A DNA stretch of 64,000 nt, from contig NC_090291.1 of assembly GCF_037392515.1 (NCBI RefSeq), positions 31,420,001-31,484,000 of the forward strand. Direction: 5' to 3'. The position numbers were made by a program, and so were the translations under genes. Source of the DNA: Haliotis asinina. Its lineage: Eukaryota; Mollusca; Gastropoda; Lepetellida; Haliotidae. The notes below the pieces were generated by a model. The model saw nothing but the letters and a program-made list of their open reading frames with translations, made no database searches and was not told where the DNA came from. Of the stretch, positions 22,801 to 33,565 are shown one piece after another; the stretch's first letter is position 1; every line of letters begins with the position of its first letter.

Positions 22801-25507
22801 CTAAAATATTGTGATTGATTGATTTACATGAATATAGCAATAATAGTTTTAGTATCACCGCCATGCTTTGCCTTATATTTTAAGTGAGTGAGTGAGCTGG
22901 GTTTTACGGCGCGTTTGGCAATATTCCGGCAAAATCGCGGACACAAGAAATGGGCCTCACACATTTAACCTATGTGGAGAATCAAACCCCAGCCGTCGGC
23001 GTGGTGAGCGATTGCTTAAGGCTACCCTACTGTCTTCTTATGTTTATGGACCCTTGAAGGTCCGGAGTAGAATAGGCCTTCCGCAACCCATGTTTGCCGT
23101 AAAAGGCGAAAATTGTTGTCGGAAGAGGCGACTATTGGGATCGGGTGGTCAGGCTCGCTGACTTGCTTGACAAGTCATCGGTTCCCAATTGCGCAGATCG
23201 ATGCGTATGCTGTTAATCACTGGATTGTCTGGTCCAGACTGGTTTACAGACCGCCGCCATATAGCTGGAATATTGCTGAGTGCGTCATAAAACTCAACTC
23301 ACTCACTCATGTTCCTGGTTAAATAGTTAAAGCGTTTGTTCATCTCAGACTCAGATACTCGGCTGTGTAAGGTGCATTTCGGGTTTCCCGTGCTGTGACA
23401 TTGCTGGAATGTTGCTAGATGCGGCGTGAAACCAACGTCAGTCACACCAAATATTTTCATTTATAAAATTTTTATTCAATTTCCAGTATGACGTAAATAC
23501 TACTCGCCAAAAAAAAAAAAATCATATTTCATCTTTCAGCATGAACCAGAAGAGCCATAAGCGAGGTGAAAAATTGTTTTTCCATAACATAGGAATGTCG
23601 GATAAGAATGTTCACATCCCAGCTAACCAAAAAGGTTGGGAGATGCGCACCTTGGGGGCCATGAAGCAGGAGCTGATTCACGCCAAGGTGAGACAACCTC
23701 TTCTTTACCCTGTCTGTCTAATGGCTAAAGCATCTACTCTTCGCGCAGATGACGCGAGTTCGAGTCTCCGTATGTGCACAATGTGTGAAGCCCGTATCTG
23801 CTGTCCCAACCATGATCTTGCTCGAATATTGCTGAAGCTGCGTAAAATCATATTCCCTGGTATTTATAGGCACCCAGTATTTCATATTCTGTGGAAAGGA
23901 AGTGGGGTTGGTACTTTGGGTAGATCTCGGAATTTGGAAAGTCACTAGGCAAAGTGATATATATGAAAATAATATGTGCCCCGAGCACACAAAAATCATG
24001 GCACAGAATAAAAATAAGAACATGTGGACACCATTCATAACCACGGGAAAATGCGTAACATGCACAGGAACTAGTTTGTTTACACTAAGCAAATTTCAGT
24101 CTGTATTACGGTTAGAAAAATACTCCATCGAAAACAATCCCTGATGGATTGATCAACATGAGGTGATTTTACAGGGGTGCGGCGGAGTTACCTCGTGATT
24201 AAAGCACTCGCTCGCCACGCAGAAGACCCAGGTACGATTCCCCGCATGGGCACAGTGTGTGAAGCCCATTTCTGGTGTGCCCTGCAGTGATATTGCTGGA
24301 ATATTGCTAAATGCGGCGTAAAACTAACCTTATTCTTGCACAACAAGCACTCGCTAAAATAACTAATATTACAGGAATAGACATACAGTTACAATGCGGC
24401 AGCAGACATAATGGGTAGGTGGTATCGCTGTCTTGTAAAGCAGACAAGCCGACTCGGTGACTTTCATGAACAAGTAAGGTTGTACAGCGCCCTATGGAAA
24501 AGGAGAGTAACTCTTATTACACTATACGTAAGTTGCCTTAACAGGACCAAATATTTCATTATAGCTGCCTGTTTTAGCTACATGAGAGTCATGACCAAAC
24601 TTTGAACTTTCAACTCTGTTGATGCCTACTAAGGTGGTTCCCGTCTTCAAATCACGTGACACCTTTATTACAGTTCCGGTAGTATTGTCAGCTCCGTGAA
24701 CGGGTTATCCCTGTGAGGAGCCTGTTCCCCAAGGGAAGTAACTGAAGTTGTCATCGTGTTGCTTTTTGTCATTACAATGCACGACAAAATATATTCGGGG
24801 GGATTTCAAGGCTCCTCCTTAAGAAAATATTAGCAAGGTTTGACCTTCTAAATATGTTTACTGTTTGAATACTATGACCTATTTAAGGTTTGTGAAAACG
24901 TGACGTATTCAAAGTGACGTCAACGTCAATCGGCGTTAGTATTTATATGTATACATGTATACTGTAAATCATGAAATTAATGCGAACATTTTATTAATGC
25001 GAAAAATGCGTCTGTACATGTGTCGCATTATTAAAATGACGCATTTCAGTCTGGGGGTGTACTTTTGAATAAACGGAAATCTCTACCTTTCATTGACACT
25101 ACTTAATACCTATTGAAATTATTCATCGGCAAATTTTGTCACTAAGCAGAAGTGTTGTATTGTTATATTTCTTTCAGCGGCATGTTCACGTCTTAAAGAT
25201 GGATATTGAGCATTGGGAATGGAAAGTTCTCCCAGAAGCCATTGCGAGCGGCTTCCTGAATGACGTCACAATTCTCGATCTGGAACTCCACAGCTGGGTC
25301 ATAGAAAAGGGCAATTATGTCTATGAGCCCCCGGCTGAAATCTATTTGGATTATTTGCGAACTCTCAGACAATTACATCAACTTGGCTTCCGTATTTTCC
25401 TAACTCACAAAAACCTTGGATCCTGTCAGTTTAAATCTAAGTTTGGCATGATGAGGACCAGTTGTCAAGAGATCGCCATGGTGCAAACAAAGAAGATTGC
25501 TTCGTAA
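19851..25507 (+). CDS. METTL24-like: METTL24-like methyltransferase, six visible exons, 5' end missing
   Basis: Exons are 19851-20001, 20392-20528, 21042-21170, 22688-22762, 23540-23687 and 25178-25507. All have AG acceptors and GT donors, and all phases agree, giving 322 residues up to a TAA stop. The first visible exon encodes a signal-anchor-like hydrophobic segment (LAVSLLLGTFLAVFVW), as expected of a type II membrane protein. The later exons carry the Methyltransf_22 family signature: DGGWEVCNDRQY and CLVYSVGINNDFSFDDEIS (SAM-binding motif I region), GCEVHSFDPS (acidic end of strand 2), then VLKMDIEHWEWKVL and ILDLELHSW in the last exon. The start codon exon was not found; the 19,851 exon begins in mid-codon after ttttacag. 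Human METTL24 is somewhat longer, in line with a missing short cytoplasmic exon. The substrate is unknown for the family. The introns hold at least seven SINE fragments. Confidence 0.88.
20125..20225 (+). repeat. SINE family II head fragment in an intron
   Basis: The short-subfamily head (gaagatctagaagtgatctt) runs through ggtcaggctagctg to catgtca, then stops. It lies in the first visible intron of the methyltransferase gene. Confidence 0.6.
20700..20855. repeat. Low-complexity GT-rich tract
   Basis: About 150 bases of irregular T/G runs (gttttgttttgttgttttg pattern) in the second visible intron. It produces spurious long open frames on both strands. Confidence 0.9.
22130..22392 (-). repeat. 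SINE family II copy, degenerate, in an intron
   Basis: The complement of the body is recognisable in pieces (gtaatcgagtctagacctga, then gtcagcgagcctgaccaacc). A second plus-strand head piece (ttcgacgacccatgcttgta) sits at 22,150, so two fragments may be joined. Confidence 0.55.
22883..23030 (-). repeat. SINE family I copy in an intron
   Basis: The minus strand has the tRNA-like B-box piece (tggggtttgattctcc) and the body. The plus strand begins with (GTGA)n and ggttttacggcgc, the complement of the tail shared with family II. Confidence 0.75.
23045..23312 (+). repeat. SINE family II copy in an intron
   Basis: Full-length long-subfamily copy with head tgaaggtccggagtagaata, internal near-duplicate, body and (CACT)n tail. 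Confidence 0.85.
23315..23447 (+). repeat. SINE family I copy directly after a family II tail
   Basis: Degenerate head (cctggttaaatagttaaagc), then the body with tgacattgctggaatgttgc and the gatgcggcgtgaaacc tail. Confidence 0.65.
23708..23855 (+). repeat. SINE family I copy just inside an intron
   Basis: It starts about 20 bases after the donor of the fifth visible exon. It shows gtctaatggctaaagcatct and gagttcgagtctccg as box remnants, then acaatgtgtgaagcccg. Confidence 0.65.
24174..24332 (+). repeat. SINE family I copy in the last intron
   Basis: A-box-like gttacctcgtgattaaagca, B-box-like ccaggtacgattcccc, the full body and the tail gctaaatgcggcgtaaaact. Confidence 0.8.
24945..25062. 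repeat. Small palindromic element in the last intron (MITE-like)
   Basis: Contains gaaattaatgcgaacatttt and ttaatgcgaaaaatgcg facing tgtcgcattattaaaatgac. The two halves form a broken inverted repeat around gtctgtacatg. It resembles short palindromic repeats common in mollusc genomes; this match is from memory. Confidence 0.4.
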
Positions 25508-26562
25508 TACAGGGTGCGCTATTGATGCGGGATCATTTTTCTACGATGTATTTATATCATATGTACTTAAATCCTTTTAGTCCTATGTATTTTATCAGAA
25601 TTATGGCACACTTGTTAAGAGAATATGGGAGCATTTGTTCTGTGATATCTACATATGTTAATTATTTATAAACATGTTAGTTTTTTGTAAGCGCCTAGTA
25701 TATATCCACAGATGTTCACTATTTAAAGTTAAAACAAGTCTAATGACATCAACACCTAGCACAATGTTAAGCATCCCTAGTGTTGACCGCTGACGGTCTT
25801 TGCCCAGCTTGACCATACGTAGGATGGTACGTATGCAACAAGTGCAAGAATATACATATTGTAAAAAACATCAGAAAAATATAATATTTAAATGTGCCTT
25901 GTCTTATTTCTTTGTGATTAATTCATAACACTTTGGACAGTTATACGATTGTCCGTGGAAGGGTATATCTCAGGACAAGTCCATGAGTTATCCATAGCAA
26001 AGACAGGGTCATACGACAAAAACACAGGCCCTCGTGTCTTTGCGAGGATTGCAAATTTAATTTTTAAAAAAGTATTTTATTTTGTCACGCCGACTCGAAA
26101 TGTTTCACAGTACAATAAACCACGACGCATTATGGCTTACAACAGGCAACTGTGGCACCACTTGCCATCCCCTTAAGTCGTGACTATGGCACTACAACAG
26201 ACAAGGAACCGACAGGTCTCGCGGAATAGATTTTGAGATGTCCCCCGCCATAACTGGCTGTCCCGTCTCTGTGGTTTCACCCCGCCGCAACAGATAACAA
26301 TTTTTGCGTTTTCAGTGATAATGGTTTCTGAAACAACTTTTCTGGTGGAGTCCGGAAAATGTTCAAATATCAGAAAGTTGTTTGGTATTAGTAAATGATA
26401 ATCATATGTACCATTTATATTTCTATGGCAAATTTTGTTCAATTTTAAAATTGGCAATTCATCAGTCCGTTTCTGACTCAAATGAACTGTACTTAATCCC
26501 AGTCCCATCAACGTCTTCCGTAAACAACACATTTTCGCCTCATTCGTCATCTTTTGCCCATT

Positions 26563-26563
<1 letters not shown>
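25508..26563. other. 3' flank of the methyltransferase gene; no further gene
   Basis: Probable 3' untranslated and intergenic sequence. An AATAAA lies at 26,114-26,119, about 600 bases after the stop. The open frame on the minus strand here is driven by the CA repeat that follows. Confidence 0.45.

Positions 26564-26633
<70 letters not shown>
26564..26633. repeat. (CA)n microsatellite
   Basis: About 35 uninterrupted CA dinucleotides. Confidence 0.98.
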
Positions 26634-26634
<1 letters not shown>

Positions 26635-26819
26635 CACCCAGAATTACGTCTCATGTATCACTCGCTTGACAACGACAATAGGATCTATGTCGAAATGTCG
26701 TTAATATAGAATAAAGAAGTTGTGTATCCATAAAAATAGTCCTCATTCTTCATCTACCCAACTTCTAGAAAGCCTGTCAAAGAAGTAAAATGTCTTTGTT
26801 TATTTACTTGTCGTTTAAC

Positions 26820-26970
26820 GCGGTCAGTAAATAATCGAGGCTAGACCAGACAATCTAGTGATCAACATCATGAACAAGGATCTATGCACCAAGATTGACC
26901 ATGGATTAGTCTCTTCGTACGACAAGATGGGTTTTTGAAGACCAGTTCAAACCCGGATCTTCACAGGTAG
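26820..26970 (-). repeat. SINE family II copy, deleted internally
   Basis: The complement of the body (cagtaaataatcgaggctag, then gatcaacatcatgaac) and the short-subfamily head (gaagaccagttcaaacccgg) are present. The segment around ggtcaggc is lost. Confidence 0.65.
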
Positions 26971-27084
26971 ATTTTACCTCACATGGTCACAGACATACTG
27001 CATATCAAAATGATGAATGATATGAAGAAACTTGTTATGTAAATATACGTCCATTATAAAATCTTATGTATTTAATAAGAAAGG

Positions 27085-27175
27085 TATCATACTTTATGGA
27101 TAACAACTTCTTTATTATGTTTTGATGTGACGTTTCGATATAACTTCTTATCCCTTTGTCAAGCACGGGTACTGT
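27085..27175 (-). ncRNA. Hammerhead-like motif in a repeat, copy 1
   Basis: The minus strand of 27,129-27,163 is 35 bases: TTGACAA near the 5' side, then a possible 5-bp stem with an 8-base loop, then CGAAACGTC. Order and spacing resemble a type I hammerhead with a very short stem III (CUGANGA, stem II, GAAA, GUC). Two core bases differ: C3 is U and G8 is A. The flanking cttctttattatgtt block also occurs beside the second copy at 63,831. Stem II here has one G-A mismatch. Activity is doubtful. Confidence 0.35.
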
Positions 27176-27222
27176 AATACAGCACAGAACAGATTTATCT
27201 GTATCACGGATTACAGTCCGTC

Positions 27223-27566
27223 TGAGACAAAATGATACCGATGAATTGCAATCCAAAACAAAAATAAATAGACATAAAGGAATCAACCAACGCGGAGTGC
27301 CAATCTCTACTTATTTCACAACTTGGACACAGCCCTTCACCCACTGTTGTGTCAACGCACGCGCATCTCGCCTTTGTAACAAACTGGGAAAACGCACAAA
27401 TAACTGACGATAATTTCTTCCACCAACTTTTTCTTATTTTGGGGACAAATATGTGCATTTTCTTCTAGGGCTCGTCTGTTATTTTTTATTGCACTTAGCG
27501 TTGGTTTGATTCTTTTATGACTGTTTTTTGTGTTAAATTGCGATTCATCGGTATCATTTTGTCTCA
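27223..27566. repeat. Long inverted repeat (70-bp arms, about 204-bp spacer)
   Basis: The left arm (27,223-27,293) and right arm (27,498-27,566) are about 85% complementary. They begin at the outer ends with tgagacaaaatgataccgat and end at the inner ends with ccaacgc. Read outward in, both arms translate to RLRQNDTDE-type peptides. It could be the end of a folded-back transposon or of a Penelope-like element (hammerhead-like motif 60 bases to the left). Confidence 0.7.
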
Positions 27567-27656
27567 AGCGGATAGTAAATAAAACAGGATGAGAGAATGT
27601 TTCAAACTGATAAAGAACAGCAATGGATGTTTGTAACAATGCAGCAACATTAAAAG

Positions 27657-27822
27657 GAAGTGAGTGAGTGAGTATGGTTTTACACTTTTAGCAAGATTGC
27701 AGCCATATCACGGCGGGGAATACCAGATATTGGCTTCGCACACTGTGCCCATGTGGGGAATCGAACCCGGATCTTCGGCGTGACGAGTGAATTCTTTAAC
27801 CACTAGGTTACCCCATCCTCCC
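27657..27822 (-). repeat. SINE family I copy
   Basis: The minus strand shows gggtaacctagtggttaaag, then atccgggttcgattcccc, body and tail; the plus-strand left end is (GTGA)n. Confidence 0.8.
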
Positions 27823-28365
27823 AGCAAACCGTTGAAAATGCGGAATAAAATATGCCCTGGAGATAATGATGCCTGGAGTGCTCCGTTCTATTTGCTGAAT
27901 AATAGCTTAGCGTGGCCCTAATAGGCTTATGTAGTTGATTGAGAGCTTGTGTATTTCACTTCAGCACATCTTCGCGCATTGAAATACGACATATAACATC
28001 ATGGTGCAAATTTATTCCAGCTGGTGCAATACAATTGACATTTACGTTACATCAGAAAACATTTACCATGGTTTTCCTCTCCAGATGTCGAGGGAATACT
28101 GAGATAAACACTACTCGAACTAATGATTTTCCATTTGAAATATATCTCCCGATCAGCTACGCGTTGTTTTGTATGCAGGAATATTGCTGAGTTTGGTTTG
28201 CTGAGTTTTTACTACTGTTAACAGCAATCAAACACTGAAATCGTTAGCTATGCATCAGTCAATAAATGTGTACAGCTTTGCAGGCAAACGAATGCTACGT
28301 ATGTGTTCGACGGGGTTCAGATAGGGCCCTATGCAGTCCAAAGCATATAGTGTTATTTTGTAGGA

Positions 28366-29078
28366 ACTCTCCTGGAGCATGGGATTGATGCGGACTCGTC
28401 TGATGATCCTTCAGGACATCAAACCAATAGCCTTCAGACGGTTAAACATCTTTTCCGTAATCAGAGTTGCTTCAAAAGAGTTGCTGTTTCAGGAAAGCCT
28501 GCACGCGTTGGCACAACTGAAAGCATTGAAAGTGCCTTGTTAGCCAGTTTGCTTGATCCATGGGAAGGGAGCCCACAAAGCCAAGAACCCGTACGTCTCC
28601 CACGGTGCTCTGTTAACGTATGTGATGATACCTCATAAACAACAGAAGATATGCAACAGAATTGCTTGAGCGTTGTCAGCAAGAAAATAAGCAGATCACC
28701 GCCGGGGTCAAGAATTTCCGAGAATACCAAGAAGTAAGCACAAGCAGCCATGAAAGAGAGATCAGTGCAGATGGTTACTCCGATGTTTCGGAGTGCGAAT
28801 ATGGCCCCAATTTTTTTAAAAAAAATATTGATACGATTGTATCCAAATGCACACAAGAGATGAATTCTTCTCCAGACGACATTCCTGATGATACCGGTGA
28901 CATGAATAAACTTGACACGGATCTCGCGCCTTTTGGGGGCGATGACGATAAAACGCCAGACGCGAATATTTTCATCGACTTGGTCAGTGAGGGGGAGTCA
29001 GAATCATGTCACTTTTTTAAAAAAGCTACCCAGAGACCTGGCCAGGAAATGTCAAAACGACGCTTACGCAGACTGTAG
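28366..29078 (+). CDS. Candidate coding region of unknown function, interrupted
   Basis: Two adjoining plus-strand open stretches have protein-like composition. The first, after an acceptor-like ttttgtag at 28,365, runs about 90 codons to a TAA at about 28,640. It is rich in Ser, Asp and Gln and includes FRNQSCFKRVAVSGKPARVG. The second is open in another frame from about 28,627 to 29,078. It holds a helical piece (LLERCQQENKQ) and a strongly acidic tail (SSPDDIPDDTGDMNKLDTD) before a basic end. A donor-like gtatgt at 28,616 and a cag at 28,647 would make an implausibly short intron, so this is either a frameshifted relic or exons of a gene whose borders are wrong. No domain was recognised. 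Confidence 0.25.
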
Positions 29079-29084
29079 TATCTA

Positions 29085-29275
29085 TATGACATGTTCAATA
29101 TACTGCGCACACTGTAGACTCTCAATAACATGTTCAATATTGTCGGCAGACTATAATCTCTCACTTACATGTTCTAGATAGTGGACGGACTATAATCACT
29201 CACTAACATGTTCTAGATAGTGGACGGGCTATAATCTCTCGCTAACATGTTCAGTATAGTGCACAGACCACTGTT
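29085..29275. repeat. Short tandem repeat, about 45-bp unit, four copies
   Basis: Units share the order ataatctctc, taacatgttctagatagtgg, acggactat. Copies begin near 29,090, 29,133, 29,179 and 29,226 and diverge toward both ends. Confidence 0.8.
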
Positions 29276-29612
29276 TGGCAAGTATTAGCTGAGCCTGACA
29301 AATGCCCCCAATTTATGGGAACGCCCTCCAGAGCATTTCATTTAAAGTAAGAGTGAAACAGGTTGTAGTCTAAATATTGAGAAGTTCAATTTTCTCGTGC
29401 AGATCATGTTTCGACTGAATATCATACTACTGCTTGACAAGTGTTAGATGAGCCAGTGCAGTGAACGGTTTTGTGACAAGCAGGCGGTGCAAGTAATCTC
29501 GGCCCCGTTCCTCAAAGCCACCGTAGCGCTACGACTGTCGTAAGTCTATCTTAAAGTATCGGAGTTACGGTCATCGTAACGCTAATGGCTTACAGATAAA
29601 TAAAATGATGCA

Positions 29613-29789
29613 CAGTGAGTGAGTGACTGAGTGAGTTTGGTTTTACACCGCTTTTAGCAATATTCCAGCGATATCACGGCGGGGGACACCAGAAAATGGG
29701 CTCACTCATTGTACCCATTTTGGGAATCGAACCCGGGTCTTCGGCGTGACGAGCGAACGCTTTAACCACTAGGCTACCCCACCGCCCCG
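29613..29789 (-). mobile_element. SINE family I copy with 9-bp target duplication
   Basis: Best-preserved member of family I. The minus-strand A box TAGCCTAGTGG fits TRGCNNAGYNGG exactly, and the B box is GGTTCGATTCC. The direct repeat aatgatgca lies at 29,604-29,612 and 29,790-29,798. The head resembles a tRNA, while the 3' part ends in the tail shared with family II. Confidence 0.92.
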
Positions 29790-29799
29790 AATGATGCAT

Positions 29800-31855
29800 A
29801 GGCTTAATGTAGAATGATTAATCAAAATAATGTATTGCAAACAGAATTTTGCTAACACAATCATAAAGGCAATAGTATAACATGAATTTCATGATGAGCG
29901 GGGTTTTTTTCCAGGGCAAAACTATACCGGTGTAACTTTTGTAACTGTATTTCGTAGATCCGTGCCCATCCAGCTCCGATATAAATTGCAAAACAAAACC
30001 AAAACATGATTTAGGTGAACTGCTTGACCTTAAAATCTCATGTGACCTCCACTAACTAAGATACTTAGCTACAATGTCATCATAGTCCATAAAAAGTATA
30101 AGACTTTGGCCTTTATGATAACATGATATCATTTGTACCATTATAAAACAAACAATGGTCACTCAGAACCAGAGGCTTTACTAATAAGTCTAAATACAGT
30201 ATTGGTCAAATCTTGTCTAACGCGACGTTGCGAAGTGTACGCTTGCTCCTACATGACTAACCTTGAATGTGACTAGCCTGGATGTGGTTCCACTGGCCCA
30301 TTGACATGAACCAAGTCATCAAGACAATCCTTCCGGTCCACTAGCAACAACCATAAGGTTGCCCGGGAGCAGTTCTAACACGGACCTCTGATGTTTTCAA
30401 AAGCACTTACATGTAAGTTGTGGTACATATACCTTATGTGGAATATTGGATGAAAGATATCTCTCACCAAAGGTGTCATGGAATCTGAACCCCATTATTT
30501 TCCCTAATGCCGAGCCCTCCCTGCAATGCTAAAACCCTAAAGAAAGCCTAGGTTCCCCAGTTTCAGAATCTCTGGTTTCCTCGAGGCTTCTTTTCAGTTT
30601 AAATGGGTTTATTTGTTACAATCAAAATCATATATATTCAAAGACAAAACTTAAGTAGGCATTTGAATGAACATGAAAATGACACGCAAAACAACGAAAC
30701 AGTCATAAAATCACTATTTGACGACCGAATTAAGCCCTTCCTCCTGTGGAATAAACCTGTGCTATCCATGACCTCGAAACTGCATTTAAGTACTGTCGGA
30801 AATAGGGAAAAACCTTGTTTTAAAATTTATCTCTACAGTTTATTTAGCTGATATGAGAAAGTGTTAAATATCTGTTAAACTATTTGCGGTCTAACTAGAG
30901 ATCCATTGGTAGGGAGATAGGAAACGTAAGTCCAACGCGACTTATTTGCATTAGACCATGGATTTATACAAATTAGTGTGGGATTATATTGTACTACAAA
31001 GGACATATTTTCATTGCCCATTTTGAAATTAGACTTAGCTTTCATTTTCAAGGACGGACGGCGTAAAAAATAATATCTTTTATGCTGAAACTATCATGGA
31101 GTCCCACTATCACTATAAAAAGGACACCGAGGGATCGCCTCAAAAGCAAAACCATGACGGGTGTAGCAGACGATGGTTATATGATAATCCCTTGGGGGAA
31201 TATTAAACTGTGAAAGTACACGACATGTCACAACAATTTACAAATAATATCCAGTCCTGTCATTCTTCGGTGGTTATGCTACCTATATATTTTCAAAAGG
31301 TTTAATACGATGGTTTTCTATGGATATCCCGTATCATATTCTTTGACATAACTCAACAATAACTTCATGAAATAAAGACAGGTAAGATAGTAATCAATAG
31401 ATGAGACAAATTCACCACACGTGAAAACGCTAAATATATCTTTGAGATGACCCTATGTGTCAGTAGGCACCTCATGCATTTCTCTCGTTAAACAATGATA
31501 TTCAAGAGAACTGTTCCGCATTTTATATAAATATCACTTTGTTAGCATATCTAATCATCTTTAGCAGAAATACTTCAGTAAAGTTTCCTTGATTTTACAT
31601 TTGATGGTCAATACTTTTAAAGCATGATTACACTGGAATAATCACTGTGCAAAATATCTCAAAATCTATGGCAATGTACACATATTCACATATATAGATC
31701 TCTTCTCTCAACCAAGTTGGCCTTTCCACCGTAATAATGTATAAAAAAGCTAAAGCAAAAACAAAACAATTATAGCTGTGCCAGGTTCATACAATATATT
31801 TAGATGATTACATAATATGTATACCTGAACTACATATGAATATAATCACAGCGAG
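29800..31855. other. Two-kilobase stretch with nothing recognised
   Basis: AT-rich sequence with no supported open frame, RNA gene or repeat of a family seen elsewhere in the window. It is the longest featureless part of the window. Confidence 0.5.
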
Positions 31856-31861
31856 AAGTAT

Positions 31862-31962
31862 TCATATTCATGATGTTGATCACTGGATTGTCTAGTCCGG
31901 ACTCGGACTCGGAGACTGTCGCCATACAGCTGGAATAACTCACTCACTCACTCACTGTACAA
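31862..31962 (+). repeat. SINE family II 3' fragment
   Basis: Starts in mid-body (catgatgttgatcactggat) with a duplicated ggactc, skips part of the tail, and ends in (CACT)n. Confidence 0.65.
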
Positions 31963-32286
31963 ACTGCACAATACAGGAAATAACATGTATAAAGCATCAT
32001 GGTAAAATGTCCTGTGACACGTAGCTCGTCTCAAGACGCCTGACCATGCATTATCGCTGTGAAGAGCATAGCATCTGCTCACCCAGATGATTTTCAGTGT
32101 TTACAGATATCGATGTTTCGACGATATTCCTTCGTATTTAGCAGAATAGGGAATAGGGGTTTGGGGCCACCCCGTATAAATCATATAATCGCCAGTAACG
32201 CGAATCTAGACCCTCTTTTTCACAAACTCCGAAAAAACAGACACTTTCCGTCTACCTTCACACTACCTTTGGGGTCTAAAACTCCT

Positions 32287-32562
32287 GACCCGTGAAGGTC
32301 CCGGGGTAGAATAGGCCTTCAGCAACCCATGCTTGACATAAAAGGCGACTATGCTTGTCGTAAGAGGCGACTAACGGGATCGGGTGGTCAGGCTTGCTGA
32401 CTTGGTTGACACATGTCATCGGTTCCCAATTGCGCAGATCGATGCTCATGTTGTTGATCACTGGATTGTCTGGTCCAGACTCGATTATTTTACAGACCGC
32501 CGCCATATAGCTGGAATATTGCTGAGTGTGGTGTAAAACTAAACTCACTCACTCACTCACTC
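32287..32562 (+). mobile_element. SINE family II copy with 8-bp target duplication
   Basis: The repeat aaactcct occurs at 32,279-32,286 and 32,563-32,570. All landmarks of the long subfamily are present. It sits just left of the Polinton remnant. Confidence 0.9.
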
Positions 32563-32705
32563 AAACTCCTTTCAACTTCGATGGCTTATATGGGTGTGAC
32601 CCAAAACTCCCTATTCCCTATACTACTCTACGTGTTTCAATCTCTATAAACAGGATGTGTGGGGGATCCTCCCCCACATCAGAAAGCGGGTGTTGGGGAG
32701 GTTCC

Positions 32706-33465
32706 CTAATCTCCTATATCTATCAGTAATTCGTGTAAAATTTCTTTCTCTTCACTTTGTTCTACAATCGCGGTTTGTAACTTCACTCCGAGTGAATGAC
32801 ACATCGTCACCATACACAAAGAACTCACGTCGACTACACCCCAATATTTCATCCTTTTGCTCAGAAGTCTACCAGTGTTATTCTGATCCAGCTCTTTATT
32901 ATTTTCCATTAATGGGTGATATCCAACTATTCTATTCTTTACGATGACCGGTTTACTGTTATCATAAAATCTCACATAATCAGCAAATTGAGATGAATCG
33001 GGCAGCTCTGGTATTTTCACCCGGAGGATTGGATTTTCCAACACAGCCCCACTTTTCAGAGTAGTTTCAATATGTGTAAACAGAGGCAATTATAAATCTC
33101 GATACCATTTTGTGGTGAGCTCTTTGATGCAATTTCTTCCTCGACTGCTTGTGTGAAAAATGACACAGCTTTAAATAATGGGGATTCTATATCTTCTGTA
33201 TATTTCATGATTGAAATCGACAGCCCATAAGGGCGGTTCGCTTTAGTCACAATTCTATTTGCTTGAACTTTATCTGTGAATCTGAGCTTCCGCACTCTCT
33301 TTTTAAAATATATTTTCACATAACTCGCGTCCATCGTTGTCAATGTATTTTTATCCCAATCAAACGTTATCAAATCCGGGAAAGTCTTATTCTCGATCGC
33401 TGTTTCACAAGCGTTAATAAAATCATTTACGTGGGTAGTTATAGTATACCCAAAATTAATTACAG
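32706..33465 (-). pseudogene. Polinton-associated open frame of unknown function
   Basis: Two minus-strand frames follow each other. The upstream one runs from about 33,465 to 33,056 and has no early ATG; it includes DASYVKIYFKKRVRKLRF and LSISIMKYTEDIESPLFK. The downstream one runs from about 33,089 to 32,706 and includes ILRVKIPELPDSSQFADYV and NRIVGYHPLMENNKE. They overlap, with a frameshift near 33,080, and read as one broken protein of about 240 residues. I do not recognise the family. Position next to the membrane-type gene and shared orientation suggest it belongs to the element. Confidence 0.45.
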
Positions 33466-33565
33466 TTCAAATATACTGCAGGGGTGTGGGGTGTCCCCCA
33501 ATGGGTGAATCCTTTCCCCTTACTCAACAGTCACTTCGGGAAAACAGTTTATCGTGTATCTTTTA

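Noticed and set aside
26173..26669. Open frames with Cys-Val or His-Thr repeats
   Set aside because: Direct translation of the (CA)n microsatellite.
29730..29789. Possible tRNA gene on the minus strand
   Set aside because: Good A and B boxes, but the sequence continues into a SINE body, has target-site duplications and lacks a closed acceptor stem: it is a SINE head.
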